DNA from: Ichthyophis bannanicus
Taxonomy: Eukaryota > Chordata > Amphibia > Gymnophiona > Ichthyophiidae
Length of the DNA: 64,000 nucleotides
Assembly (NCBI GenBank): GCA_033557465.1
Contig: CM066045.1
Location: forward strand, 136,421,596-136,485,595
Reading direction: 5' to 3'
Shown: positions 48,716 through 59,200 of the stretch, piece by piece
Position numbering within the stretch: position 1 is the first letter of the stretch
Layout: every line of letters begins with the position of its first letter
Made by a program: the position numbers and the translations under genes
Notes under the pieces: model-generated
Database searches by the model: none
What the model was told of the DNA's origin: nothing
What the model saw: the letters and a program-made list of their open reading frames with translations, nothing else

Positions 48716-49059
48716 AGTGGCTACATGGCAGGATCATCCCACGCATGCGCAAGGTGCCACGCAGAAGAAAGCTACAGGAAAGCAACTGCCAAGAAAGACC
48801 CCGGCTGCAGACCATCCTGAAGGGAAGGAAAGAGTCACAGCATCGGAGGACCTCTGGCTGCAACGTGATTGTGAAAGTGTGAAGCAACACCTGAGCCAGG
48901 TAATAAGTGCCCACCTGGGAAAGGTTAAAGGATACAGGGCTAAGGGGTGATTGCTAGCAAGTTGAAAAAAAAAAAAAAAAAAGGAAAGTTTTTTTTTTTA
49001 AAGTTTGAGGTACCGCACTTGGTTTTTTTTCTGTGTGTTTGTCTTCACAGGAGTTGAAG

Positions 49060-50376
49060 ATGTCTCTGGATCCAGCGGAGGTGTTCAAGTGGATGGCCAC
49101 TCAAATGGAGAGACAGAGGGACTTGAGTTTGGAGTTCCAAGAAAAAAATGCTGCCGCCCTGCAGGCTCAGCAGCAACCCCTATTGAACATGCTGCAAGCG
49201 TGGGTAGCTGAGCAGAAGAAGCCACCAGAGATACCATCCGCTCCCCCAGGTTTTTCTACTACAGCTGCACTTAGTTTAAACGCAGGGACAATGTTTAATT
49301 TTGGCCAATTGAAAGACAATGAGGATGTAGATAACTTCATTGAATGTTTTGAGAGAGTGGCACAGTTAAGTGCATGGCCAAAAGAATGTTGGGCCATTAG
49401 GTTTGCAGCATCCCTTACGGGTGAAGCAATGGCTGCGTATAGGAGTATGCCACCGGATCTTGCTGGAAATTATGAGGAGGTGAAAAGAGCGGTTAGGGAA
49501 AGGCTAGGCCTTACACCGCTAGCCTACCATAATCTCCTGTGAGCGGTAAGATTAAAACAGGATGAGACCCCGAAAGCCTTAGCTCATAGAATACGCATGT
49601 TATTAAACAAGTGGCTTAATCCAGGGGGTAGATCCAAAGAATCTATAATGGATAGTCTTGTTGTAGAGCAATATATGAATGCTGTACCTACTGAAATAAA
49701 AACCTTCCTGATTCTGCAGAGCTGCAAGACCCCACAGGAGGCAGTAGACCTCACAGAATGCTTCTTAGAGGCCAAAGTAATGGCTCATGAAGGCAGTAGT
49801 GCTTTAAAGGGGGCAGCAATACCCGAATCAGAAAGGAGGTGGGAATTTAAAAATGAAGCAAGCAAAATGTGTATACCAACCATGAAGGCTAGGTTTCCGC
49901 CTAGGAAATGTTTCAAATGTGGGCGAGAAGGGCATGTGCAGAAGAATTGTTTTAAAACTGCCTTAGTAGCAGTAAATGCACAAAAGACCCGAGAAGGATT
50001 TCTCATTGAGGTAGAGGTGCAGGGAATTGCCACCACCGCGTTACTTGATTCTGGCGCGGAGCAGACAATGCTCTCCAAGGCGCTGTGGCAGCAAGTCCAA
50101 GCATCGGGGGTAGCAATTCAGCCTGTCTGCAATGTGAAAATCCGCTGTGTTCATGGAGGTACTTCACTATACCCCGTGTACAACCTTCAAGTGAAAGCGC
50201 TAGGTGTGGTTAGGAAAGTTCCCATTGCAGTAGTGCCCAAGCTTCCAAACCCTATGGTTTTAGGAAGGGATTGGCCCCATTTTTATAGGGAAATGAGACA
50301 AGGCCTAACCCCTAAGGGAGCCCTGGTAGCTACAAGAGCCCAAGCTAAGGACAGAGAATGGAGAAGATCCTACTGA
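49060..50376 (+). pseudogene. Ty3 Gag-protease polyprotein, one internal stop
   Basis: 438 codons with one in-frame TGA (49540-49542). It begins MSLDPAEVFKWMATQMERQ with a coiled-coil start, then a capsid with DVDNFIECFERVAQLSAWP and, after the stop, KALAHRIRMLLNKWL and QSCKTPQEAVDLTECFLEA. These are the helices from which vertebrate SCAN domains are thought to derive. Next, a zinc knuckle KCFKCGREGHVQKNC (CX2CX4HX4C, about 49908-49953) and a protease with LLDSGAEQTML (DSG active site) and VLGRDWP. Gag packages the RNA; the protease matures the particle. The frame ends at 50376. The pol reading continues in another phase from about 50355 (EDPTDEAFGSLPSHEDL), so a one-base shift lies here. The start is the first ATG after a T-rich leader. 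Confidence 0.88.
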
Positions 50377-50379
50377 TGA

Positions 50380-51830
50380 AGCCTTTGGAAGTCTTCCTTC
50401 ACATGAGGATCTGATAGCCGCACCAGAAGGAAAGGTGAAGAAAACGAAAGCGCAGAAGCGTAATGAGAGACAGGATCGTTCTCAGCATAGGGCAGAAACT
50501 CAGGCTGGCCAGGAATTGCCCTGGGTGCCAGAAGAACTAGTTGGGAAATTTCCAACATTCCCCAATGAGCAGCTAGCTGACCCTGCCTTAAGTCAGGCGT
50601 TTAAATGGGCCCAGAGTGATAGGGATACCCTACCCAGGTTTTTTCTGGATACCGGAATTCTGTATAGAGAGAGCAAGGATCCCTATACGGGCGACACGCG
50701 CAAACAGGTGGTGGTGCCTGCAACCTTCAAAAACGTAGTTTTGAGGCTGGCCCACGACCATCTGGTCGGAGGACACAAGAGCATCCGAAGCACGTTGGAC
50801 CAGATCCTGGCGAGGTTCTATTGGCCGGGTGTTTTCAAAGAAACAGCGAGGTTCTGCGAAGCCTGTCCAACATGCCAGCGGGTCTCTGCCATCCATCTGA
50901 AAGAAGTTCCAATGATATCAACCCCAGTTATTACAGAACCCATCCATAGAATGGCTATGGACATTGTTGGTCCTTTAATCAAGACACCGCGGGGTTTCAA
51001 TATATTTTAGTGGTCATTGACCAAGCAACACGCTTTCCTTGGGCCATGCCACTACGTACTATATCAGCTAAGGCCGTGGCGGCTGAACTTATAAAACTGT
51101 TTTGCGAGGTTGGCTTCCCTCGCGAAGTTCTGACAGATAGGGGAAGCAATTTCCTTTCTAAGTATTTAGCCCAAGTTTGGGAAGCGTTTGACATCCGCCA
51201 TATCAAGACCTCAGTCTATCATCCACAAAGCAATGGGCTAGTGGAAAGACAAAATCAGACTATTAAAAGAATGCTGCGCCGCAGTCTGGAAGGAAATATG
51301 GCCAACTGGGATACTATGCTCCCATTCATCCTCTATGCTTGCAGGGAGAGGAAGCAGTCGTCCCTAGGGACAGCGCCATATGAGCTAATGTATGGTCGAT
51401 CACCCCGTGGGGTATTGGATATCCTGAAAGAACAGTGGGTAGAGCCCGACGTACATGAGGTGGGAGTACCTGAATTCCTAAAGGATCTAAAAGGTCGCTT
51501 ACGCCGCACCACACAAGTGGCAGAAGTCAATCTAAGACACAATCAGCGACGACAGAAGACTTATTATGACCAAGGCACACGGCCGCGCCAGTTAGCCATG
51601 GGAGACAAGGTCATCGTGATGGTGGCAGGCCCAGACCCGAAATTTGAGAGCCAATGGAAAGGTCCATGTACCGTGGTCCGGCCAGTGGGTCCAGTATCTT
51701 ATCTTGTGGAGAATAAGAGAGGATGCCAACAAGTGTACCACATCAACCTTTTGAAGCCTTGGCACGATAGGACAGCCCTAGCTCAGGTAGCCACCGTTGT
51801 GCAAGACATAAAAGTGGTAGAAAAGACACA
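50380..51830 (+). pseudogene. Ty3 integrase (DDE), one frameshift
   Basis: N-terminal linker, then the HHCC zinc domain (LAHDHLVGGHKS ... CEACPTCQR, about 50747-50880). The catalytic core has MAMDIVGPL (first Asp), LTDRGSNFLSK (second Asp) and HPQSNGLVERQNQ (Glu): all three catalytic residues are present. C-terminal domain with GDKVIVMVAGPDPKF, WKGPCTVV, VSYLVENK and YHINLLKPWH. A frameshift near 51005-51010 splits it within the core after the first Asp. No chromodomain and no RT follow. It inserts the cDNA into the genome; with the shift this copy is inactive. Confidence 0.92.
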
Positions 51831-51911
51831 GATCAGCTCCAGATCCCTGAGTGGAATCACGTGCTGTGCCTCTGGTCAGAAGCCAGCCCGTGATATCTTA
51901 AGGGGGGGATC

Positions 51912-53347
51912 TGTGGTGAAGAGCGCCCTCCTGAGGCTATGGATACAGATGAAAATCCTGAAGGGCAACAGGATTTACGTCAGATTGTCAATCCTGGAAA
52001 GAAAGAGAGACTTCATTCTGCTGAGCTGAGCATGGATACCAGCCCAGGGGAGGAGTCGTGCAGTCCTGATTGGGCACACCCAGTGCTTGGAAGGGGCGTG
52101 TCTAGAAGAGAACCTGGTTTTAAACCGGAGTATGGCTTTGCTAAGGGGGAGAAGTGGAAGGAGAAGGAGAAGAGAAGGAGCCCAGGGAACGGTCAGAGTA
52201 CCGTGAAGGGGGAGAGGAGCAGCAGTCAGAGAGAGAAGGCTAGCAGCCAAGGACTGAGCCAAAGCAGTAGAAGAAGACCTGCAAGAATCTGTTCAGAGGC
52301 AATAAATGGAAGTCCTGAGGAAAGTGGACCTAGCCCTGGAATAGACACCTGGAGGAAGGCAGAGCCCTGGGAGAGGAAGCCTTCAAGGCAGGCAAGAGAG
52401 AAAAATAACTCATTCTGGGAATTACAGTTTGGCCCAGAGAGGCACGGGAGCTCTCACAGCTGGAGGTCGTCTGAGCCACCTAGGATAAGAGGGGCTTGGC
52501 AACAAGTAAGCGATTTGCCAAAGAGTTTCCAGAGTGAAGGTAAACCCAACTCTCCTATATTTGAAACCTTAACAAAAGAGCCTAAGAGTTACTCTGATTC
52601 ACTTAACCTGAGAGAGGAAAAGGGAAACAGCCTTAATCAAGAGGGAAGTTTAATAACTGATAACAATTCCCTATCTAGCAGACAACAGGCTGAATTGCTT
52701 CTCCAGGATTTTAAAGAGTTTCTAAAGCTACAAGCAAACAGACAGCCAATATTGCAGGAAGGTCATAATTCTATACAGTCTGAGGAATTAGTACAAGATA
52801 ATTCTGACTTACCTGACTGTGAGAGCATGGACTGTACTATTTGTTGTGTGGAAATACCAAACTGAAGAAACTGGTTATGCCGTGTATGAGTTGAATACTA
52901 CGGAGCTGTTTTGCTGCCATGCTAGGAAAGCTTTAATTACCTGCACCTGAAGTGCCCCAGCACTGTGAACGTAACAGTGTGTGAAAAGAGGCTGCATTTA
53001 AAGTAAATGACCTCTTGGGGCAGAGCTGAGTAAACTGCTTAGAAGTAAAGCTGAATTTCTACTTTAAGTTGACTTTATACCTCAGTTCTTTCTGTTCCTG
53101 TTAAAGCACCTGTTTTGTTCATATTTCTGAATTTGTCATGCGATGGAAGAATAACCTTAACCATAATAAAAATACTTGCAAATAAGCCTTACCGTCTCTG
53201 GCGCACAACTACACTTTATTTCAGAGTGAAAGGAGCAGAAAAACTACAGTACCCAGCATTCCAGGGGAATAGGTTTTAAACTCCTTCCTCACGAGACAAT
53301 AGGCCCCGCTCCTGTCTTTAGCCCTAAGGCGGGGCAGGAGCGCCGCA
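51912..53347 (+). repeat. Ty3 3' LTR
   Basis: 1436 bp, same ends as the 5' LTR; AATAAAA at about 53165. Carries the intact version of the LTR frame. Confidence 0.92.
51939..52865 (+). CDS. LTR-encoded ORF, intact (3' LTR copy)
   Basis: 308 codons from the ATG at 51939, 27 bases inside the LTR, to a stop at 52863-52865. N-terminus MDTDENPEGQQDLRQIVNPG, a Lys/Glu/Ser-rich middle (EKWKEKEKRRSP), a short helical stretch RQQAELLLQDFKEFLKLQA, and an acidic C-terminus ending CESMDCTICCVEIPN. No match to Gag, Pol or Env motifs. It follows integrase directly, in a different phase, so it could be read from a spliced or internally started RNA, as accessory genes in retroviral U3 regions are. The same position and C-terminal motif occur in LTR-A and LTR-B. 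Function unknown; possibly a regulatory or structural accessory protein (speculation). Confidence 0.7.
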   Translation: MDTDENPEGQQDLRQIVNPGKKERLHSAELSMDTSPGEESCSPDWAHPVLGRGVSRREPGFKPEYGFAKGEKWKEKEKRRSPGNGQSTVKGERSSSQREKASSQGLSQSSRRRPARICSEAINGSPEESGPSPGIDTWRKAEPWERKPSRQAREKNNSFWELQFGPERHGSSHSWRSSEPPRIRGAWQQVSDLPKSFQSEGKPNSPIFETLTKEPKSYSDSLNLREEKGNSLNQEGSLITDNNSLSSRQQAELLLQDFKEFLKLQANRQPILQEGHNSIQSEELVQDNSDLPDCESMDCTICCVEIPN

Positions 53348-53351
53348 CTTG

Positions 53352-54062
53352 CCTCATCTGACAATTTACACTATACATTCACAAACCGGGAGATCCCAAT
53401 CCCATATTTTCCCATACCCCATGTAAATCCCTCAACTTGACTCTTGACATCTTACCTCTTCACAAAAAATGACAACCTTCTCTGTTCCAACCAGGCTGGC
53501 ACTACCATTAGGCAAACTAGGTGGCTGCTTAGAATGCCAAAACGTAGAGGGCAGCACTGGAAAGCTCTCTCTTGCCTCCCAGTTACTAACTGCACAATGA
53601 GCTGAAGAAATGCTGCTGTTGCAAAAGAGGTTGTGCTGCTGCTGCCTCTATCTCCCTGCTGTATCAGCTGAGCACCAGGCCAGTGAGCTGTGAGTGCTGC
53701 CCCACTCGCTCCCCCCATCCAGCAGCAGAGCCCCACAGGAACTCCTGTTCCCCTCTGTCCTTCCTTCCCTGTGGTTCAAACATCCGATTGGAACTGGAGG
53801 GGTGGGGGGGTCGGGGTCAGCCATTCAAATGCGTGTATTTGCAACTCAGTGTTTGCATGACTGGCCTGGTCCCTCCCTCCTCTGATGTGACCTACATCAA
53901 AGAAGGGAAGGAGGGACCTGACTTGCCTACAAACACGGGTCTGCCTCACTGCTGCTGCTGGGGCCACCTCTGAGAAAACAAAAAAGAGGTAGGGCAACGG
54001 AGGGGGGCAGGGCAGGCCGGGGTCTGCAGCCTGAAATGCGCCCCTCATCCTTTTGCGCCCTG
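53352..54062. other. Flank of Ty3 element; possible old hAT element
   Basis: The first 100 bases may continue the L1/Tx1 fragment. From 53492 (CAGGCTGGCACTACCATTAGG) to 54062 (complement CAGGGCGCAAAAGGATG) the ends resemble degenerate hAT termini, but I found no target duplication. No gene. Confidence 0.35.
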
Positions 54063-54535
54063 TGTGGCTGCAACTCTACTATGGTGTTGAACTCTACTAT
54101 GGCCTTGTTGTCCCTAAGTGCCTCTTTTACTCCTCATTTATCTACTGGTCCGTCGTACTTGCAGATTTCTTGCTCTGAATGTACTTGAAAATGTTTTTTT
54201 TAATGAATTTTGGCCTCTTCAGCAATTTTCTTTTCAAATTCTCTTTTTGTCTGCCTTATCAATGCTTTGCATTTAACTTGCCAGTGCTTATGAACTGTAC
54301 CTCCCTAGCATATCCTGACATGGCATTTGCACAGTTAATGTTGCCAAATCTATTAGCTTCTTAAGTTCTGCTAAAATTTCATCATCTATTTGCTTGAAGC
54401 AATCATTTATTTCATCCAGGAACCTTATCTCCCTAGCATGTCCTGATGTGACATTTATCCAGTCAATGTTGCCAAATCTGTTGGTTTCAAATTTTCTGTT
54501 CACATTTCATCATCCGTCTGTTCATTCAGGCTAGG
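54063..54535 (-). pseudogene. CR1 ORF2 fragment (endonuclease end and linker)
   Basis: The minus strand gives NIDWINVTSGHAREIRFLDE and INDCFKQIDDEILAELK, then the linker QVKCKALIRQTKREFEKKI, as in CR1 at 4670-5280. A segment of about 60 bases is duplicated (54300-54360 and 54430-54490: GTCCTGA and GTTGCCAAATCT blocks). Between it and the linker part of the gene is missing. Confidence 0.82.
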
Positions 54536-54549
54536 CGCATGGTAATGCC

Positions 54550-55550
54550 ACTACCACTTTGTACTACTTAACAGACTTTTTATACTGCTTTTTGGATAGT
54601 CAACACAGTTTACAATTAAGAAAACTTTGGAAATGCTTACATTACAGAGATAGGTAACAAATTTACAATTGATAAATAAATACACAAGATGGGTTTACAC
54701 CAGAACTGGTTAACAAATCAAATATGTAATAGTGGCGAAAGTGAACCTAACATTAAATGAATATCGGGTATCTGTTGCTGTTCCTCCAATAATTATTCTG
54801 CTTAGTATATTGGGTAATTGAGAAAAGGGCATTGCTCAGTGAGGGGGTGAGTAGACCTTTGAGCTCCTTAAGAATCTATCATGTAATGTTAGGATAGGTT
54901 ATGTATAATTTTGAAAGTGCTAAGAATTTGTATTTAATTTGCATAAGTATTGGCAGCCAGTGATGTAGCTCGAGTATGGTTGTGATGTATGTCAGTTATG
55001 ATTCATGCCACAGTATTTTGTGCCATTTGCAGTGTGTAGTTGGGTAGACCTTGATAAGTTACATTGCAGTAGTCCAACTGTGGAGTTATAATGGCTTGGC
55101 ATACAGTCCTGAAGTCATTTGGTTTAAGCAGTGGGCATAGGTTTTGCAAGGTTTTTAGTTTGTAGTATACAGATCTCATGGCATTTTTAATTTGTGGCTG
55201 TAGGTTTAATCTTTGGTCAAGAGTTGTTCTCAAGTATTTGACTTCTGGTTTGACATCAAGTTCTTTGTCTTCAATCTTAAGCGTCGGTGGTGTTATGAAG
55301 GTGGTTTCTCTTGTCACATAAAGAACTTCTATCTTTTTAAAGTTGATGGATAAATTGTGTTGGGATAGCCAATTATTATGGCTTTAAAGCATTCTGTTAA
55401 TGTGGTGTGAATTGGGTTGTTTCTAGAGAATGGAGCGTTTAACATGATGTCGTCAGCATAAATGTGGTAATGGATCTTGTACCTCTATATTATCTCATAT
55501 AATGGCTGTAAATATATGTTAAAAAGTAAAGAGGATGGGCAGATTCTTCT
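54550..55550 (-). pseudogene. L2-group LINE reverse transcriptase, C-terminal part
   Basis: Minus strand: YADD box (IYADDIML at about 55440-55465), then VKYLRTTLDQRLNLQPQIK, FRTVCQAIITPQLDYCN, LPNYTLQMAQNTVA, ending in a decayed 3' region with a tail near 54560-54620 (complement of GTATAAAAAGTC). Interrupted frames. Same group as 34908-35760. Confidence 0.8.
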
Positions 55551-55712
55551 GGTAAAGAAAGCTTAGGTTTGATCTCCTCTAGTATCGACTGGTTTGTTCT
55601 TCGGGCAGTCCATGGTATACACAGTATTCGTCGTCAGCACCATAATTCAAAAGCATCAATTTTCTTTCTATCTATCTTTTTCACTGTCCAGCTTTCACAT
55701 CCATATCCGGGT
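55551..55712 (-). pseudogene. RTE/BovB-type LINE fragment
   Basis: The minus strand reads GCESWTVKKID, then IDAFELWC, a stop, RRILCIPWTARRTNQSILE and EIKPKLS. The FELWC..R...IPWTARRTNQSIL pattern is the highly characteristic end of RTE/BovB reverse transcriptases. One in-frame stop. About 160 bases only. Confidence 0.8.
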
Positions 55713-56250
55713 TAGCCCTAATGCCCGGCACCCGCAAAGGCTACATGGTAGCAGCAGTTTTTGTAGCTACCCACATAGCCTCTGCATCTTAATGATAGGT
55801 AAGGTTTTTTCTCACCTATCTTTAAGGCTCAGAGGGATACGCGAGTAGCAACAAAGATTGCTGCTACCTGTGTAGCCATTGTTCTGCCCAGGAAAGCCCC
55901 TAATATTCCCCGATGTTATGCGGTTAGCATCTGGTTATGTAAGGGTCTTATCCAGGATATTTCAAGGGTACTACCCATGTAGGTGCCCTTAGAATATGCC
56001 GGATAAGGTTCTTACACAGGTAACTTGAATATCGGGCCCTATATCTTTAGGGAGATGCCTGTCTTCACATCAGTGGGTTAATTATCTGCACCATGCAATT
56101 GAAAATGTATTGGTGTTTGCCAAAAAGCCCAGGGGTGAGGGTGCTAGTAATGTTTGCAATAAATACATGTCACTGTTGAGAAACAAGATGCATGCTAACC
56201 CTTAGTGGTGCATTTGTTTCTATAGAATTCATGATCATACAACCTTATGT
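55713..56250. other. Stretch without recognised gene
   Basis: Contains GGGTTAGCC/GGCTACATGG hairpin-prone blocks and two AATATC..GG phrases. No coding signal. Confidence 0.4.
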
Positions 56251-56440
56251 AGCAATATTTGTAAATAGTTTACAAGCTTATGTAGCAAGTTTTTGTAAAT
56301 AGTTTACCCCTGTTATCTAAGTTACTTGCCCTGTTATCTGTAAACTCATACATGTTAACTGTACTGAGCGTTTCTGTTCCATGTAAACCGCGCTGATGCT
56401 GAATAGTGCGGTATATAAGAGAATGTAAATAAATGCTGGT
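56250..56440 (+). mobile_element. LINE/SINE 3' tail
   Basis: Ends with GTAAACCGCGCTGATGCTG, GTGCGGTATATAAGAG and AATAAATG. It contains a tandem pair of about 33 bases (TTATGTAGCAA.TTTTGTAAATAGTTTAC, 56248-56310). Confidence 0.6.
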
Positions 56441-56689
56441 GGATATGGGTCCTAGGTAGAAGTCCTTTGGATGCAGGGATATGCAGTTGTCATCAACATT
56501 ATTGGTATCTTTTTTAGTTCAACCCCTTAATGTCCAATATCTCCTAAAAAATGAGGCCAGTGAAATGGCTTTAGACTATATATGCACACATATTTGACAC
56601 ATAAAAGAATCAAATAAAACATGACTAATTAGAAACGGAAATAGTAGGAAATTGTATAAAAACTGGGACATTGCCAAGACATGACTTGA

Positions 56690-56975
56690 GGGAGGAGTGG
56701 CCTAGTGGTTGGGGCAAGTTACCTCAAACCAGAAGATTGGGGGTTCAAATCCCACTAGAAGACAGCAACCTTGGGTCAGAAGGACTGGGGTTTCTAGTCC
56801 CACAGGTGCTCCTTGTGGTCTTGGGCAAGCCACTTAACCCTCCATTGCCCATGTTCCCTGGAAAATAGTTATCTCCAAGTTATAATGCCCTGTTCAATGT
56901 AATTTCAGTTTGTTCAATGTAAACCACCTTGATATCATGAAAGGCAGTATATAAGAAATGTTAAATAAATAAATG
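56690..56975 (+). mobile_element. tRNA-headed SINE with L2-type tail
   Basis: A box GTGGCCTAGTGGTTGGG (about 56697), B box GGGTTCAAATCCC (56742-56754), core TCTTGGGCAAGCCACTTAACCC, and a tail with GTAAACCACCTTGATATCATG, AAGGCAGTATATAAG and AAATAAATAAATG. The tail is that of L2-group LINEs, which presumably supply its reverse transcriptase. Inserted in the left arm of a Tc1-like transposon; ATGACT on both sides may be its target duplication. Confidence 0.85.
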
Positions 56976-57285
56976 ACTATTAGCACCCTTATAAACAATT
57001 CAAATCAATTTTGAACATAAGAATCTCATTCGCATTGCAGTAAAATTAGACACACCTGTGATCAATTGTCATTATTCACATGAATTGAATCAATGAATGA
57101 TGGCTCTAGTGTTTAAAATGGCCACATTCACTCTGTTCCATTTTCACAATGGTGAAGGCGAGAGAACTGCCTGAGACAGTCAGAAAAGCTATCATCAAAC
57201 ATCAAATTTCAAAGGGGTACAAGACCATCTCCAAAGACCTTGGGATTCCTGTGTCTACAGTTTACAGTTTACAATGTTATACTAA
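56976..57285 (+). mobile_element. Tc1-like transposon, left part
   Basis: Contains a terminal-repeat-like ATTAGCACCCTTATAA, a 5' UTR with ACACACCTGTGATCAATTG, and the start of a transposase (57149 onward). The right part lies at 61030-61320, beyond a Harbinger-like element and a CR1 tail. The two ends are similar in inverse orientation (CACCCTTA blocks). Confidence 0.75.
57149..57282 (+). pseudogene. Tc1-like transposase, N-terminal HTH
   Basis: From ATG 57149 the frame reads MVKARELPETVRKAIIKHQ and SKGYKTISKDLGIPVSTVYS, the first paired-like helix-turn-helix of Tc1/mariner transposases, which binds the terminal repeats. It is cut off at about 57282 by later insertions; the DDE domain is missing except for the last residues at 61066. 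Confidence 0.85.
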
Positions 57286-57646
57286 GGGGCATGTTTACTA
57301 AAACACCGCTAATGTGCGGGCCGCGGTAGTGTGCGGATGCCATATAAGGAGTGGGCGTTTCGTCCTGAAAAAGAAAATCCGGAATTTACATATGCGCTTC
57401 TGTTCTTGCACACACTGTCTGTGTGCACTGCACCACCTTGTTGCCACAGATATGCTGTGTTCCCACAGATATGCTGTGTTCCCTGGGGAGTCCCTGACTG
57501 TACATCCAACAGAGCCTATCTGTTGCGGTGGATGGTGCCAGCCTGCACAGGGCTAGGCCACTGTCTGCTGTAGCTTGCAGCCACTGCCCCCTCCACCAAC
57601 TGTACCCTTCCGCCAACATGCAGACATGTCCTTATCTAAGAAAAAA

Positions 57647-58012
57647 GTGGGGGGTGGGGGGTGTGGGGGGAGGAGGGGAGAGGGGAAGGGGGGGAGGAGG
57701 GAGAGGGGGATGGGGGAGGGGAGGGGAGAGAGGGGGAGGGGGGGAGGGAAAGGGGAGGGGAGGGAGGGAGGGAGAGGGGAGGGGGGAGGGGGGAGGAGGG
57801 GGAGGGGGAGGGGAGAAGGGGAGGGGAGAGAGGGGAGGGAGGGGTGAGGGGAGGAAGAGGGAGAGGAGGAGAGAGGGGGAGGGGGGTAGGGGGAGGGGGG
57901 AGGAGGGGGAGGATGAGAGGGGGAGGGGAAAAGGGGAGGGGGAGGGAAGAGGGGGAGGCAGCGGGGGGGAGGGGGAGGGAAGAGGGGGAGGCAGAGGGGG
58001 AGAGGGGGGGTA
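57647..58012 (+). repeat. 365-bp polypurine tract
   Basis: G and A almost exclusively on the + strand (GGGAGGGG units). The equivalent tract in the second copy is at 62229-62360. Gly/Arg/Glu- and Pro/Ser-rich frames through it are compositional. Confidence 0.95.
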
Positions 58013-59200
58013 TGGACCCATGGACAGATCATGTACCCATGGACAGATCATGTACCACCACACAACCCACCCTCTGGGGCTCAGGGCGGGAAACAGGATC
58101 ACCCACCAATAGATCCACAGTCTACCTCCCTGCAATGGTAGCAGTAGAGGGGACCATCAACCCCAGTCCTGCTGCTGAACAAACAAAGCGGTACACATCC
58201 GTAACGCAATGGCAGACAAACGGCAGGCCTGGAAATGCTCAGCTGCCCCCACCATTAACTGACATTCTCCAGCAGCAAGCCTCCGCTGCACCCTGCAAGG
58301 TGTTCCAGCAAAACATATACTAGCTGCAGACAGTCCGCCAGCTAGTCCATAGTGCATGGTCCTGGAGAAAATGCATGCACCCAGAACAGGAAAATCAGCA
58401 TACACACCAAACAGATAAGTCAGCGACTGGGCCCCAAAAGAAAACCCATACATAATCACATGAGATAAATGCTATATAGCACTATGGGGGAACCTAGCCA
58501 TGCCATGGTCACTGCTCAGTCAGGGTGAGAGTGACCTCCCAGCAGGACATGCTATGGCCACCCTGTCCGTGCAGGTGGTACCGGGCACTACAATGTCCGA
58601 GCCATTGCCCTATGCCCTGTGCAGATGCGGCCAGGCCAGGCCACCCTATCCAGGCTATTCCCACAGTACCTTGCTCCTCATTATGCACATTGGCAGGCCA
58701 ATACTGGCAACAGTGCTAGCAGTGTGGGCTGTGGAGGGTGTTGGCAGCCACCACACACTGGATAGACAGACACACACTCCCCACCCCTATACCAGCATTG
58801 TGCAACTATAGAGGTTTTGGGCAGCCCAGGCCGCCACACCAGTCCTGGGCACAGTGCAGGCATGGCTATGGTACACAATACTGTAGGAGTCACTCCCCAG
58901 GTGGTAAACACTGTCAGACACAAGATCTATAGCACACTCCACAGACATCAGAAAGGTTGCTATGATGCAGCTCACTCAGAATATTGTACTTAACCTAGGA
59001 ATTGCTATCTGCCAGTAATCATAGCAACCTTTTTAAAGATGTGTACCATATTCCCAGGTTTAGGGTGGCATTACTAAGGTATGCAAGTGCTAGTATTGGG
59101 AGATGCACGCAGAGCCCAAAGTCCTGCCTCTCCAGGAGGCTTTGGATAATGGGGCCTGTGGGTGCGGGTGTGTCTGCCCCTGTTGGCTGCTGCTTTACGG

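Larger units (their letters stand above)
47280..53347 (+). mobile_element. Gmr1-like Ty3 retrotransposon lacking RT and RNase H
   Basis: Two LTRs of exactly 1436 bp (47280-48715, 51912-53347), flanked by CTTG (47276-47279 and 53348-53351). The internal region of 3.2 kb encodes Gag with a SCAN-like capsid, an aspartic protease and a complete DDE integrase, in the order PR then IN. In Gmr1-like elements IN precedes RT, unlike other Ty3 elements. Here the 3' LTR follows IN directly and there is no RT or RNase H. I counted about 17 LTR differences by eye (near 1.2 percent), so the insertion is fairly young. Inserted in an L1/Tx1 fragment. A purine run (AAGGGGGGGATC, 51900-51911) precedes the 3' LTR. 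Confidence 0.9.

Noticed and set aside
49033..50376. Domesticated host SCAN or Gag-derived gene
   Set aside because: It lies between two near-identical LTRs in the normal Gag position and contains a stop; an ordinary retrotransposon Gag.
56697..56754. tRNA gene (A and B boxes present); likewise 63930-63990 and 36402-36457
   Set aside because: No cloverleaf with a proper acceptor stem; followed by the common SINE core, so these are SINE heads.
57528..58323. Long frames on both strands (Gly/Arg/Glu-rich and Pro/Ser-rich, up to 220 codons)
   Set aside because: They run through the polypurine tract; absence of stops there follows from composition. No domain, and the frames end soon after the tract.
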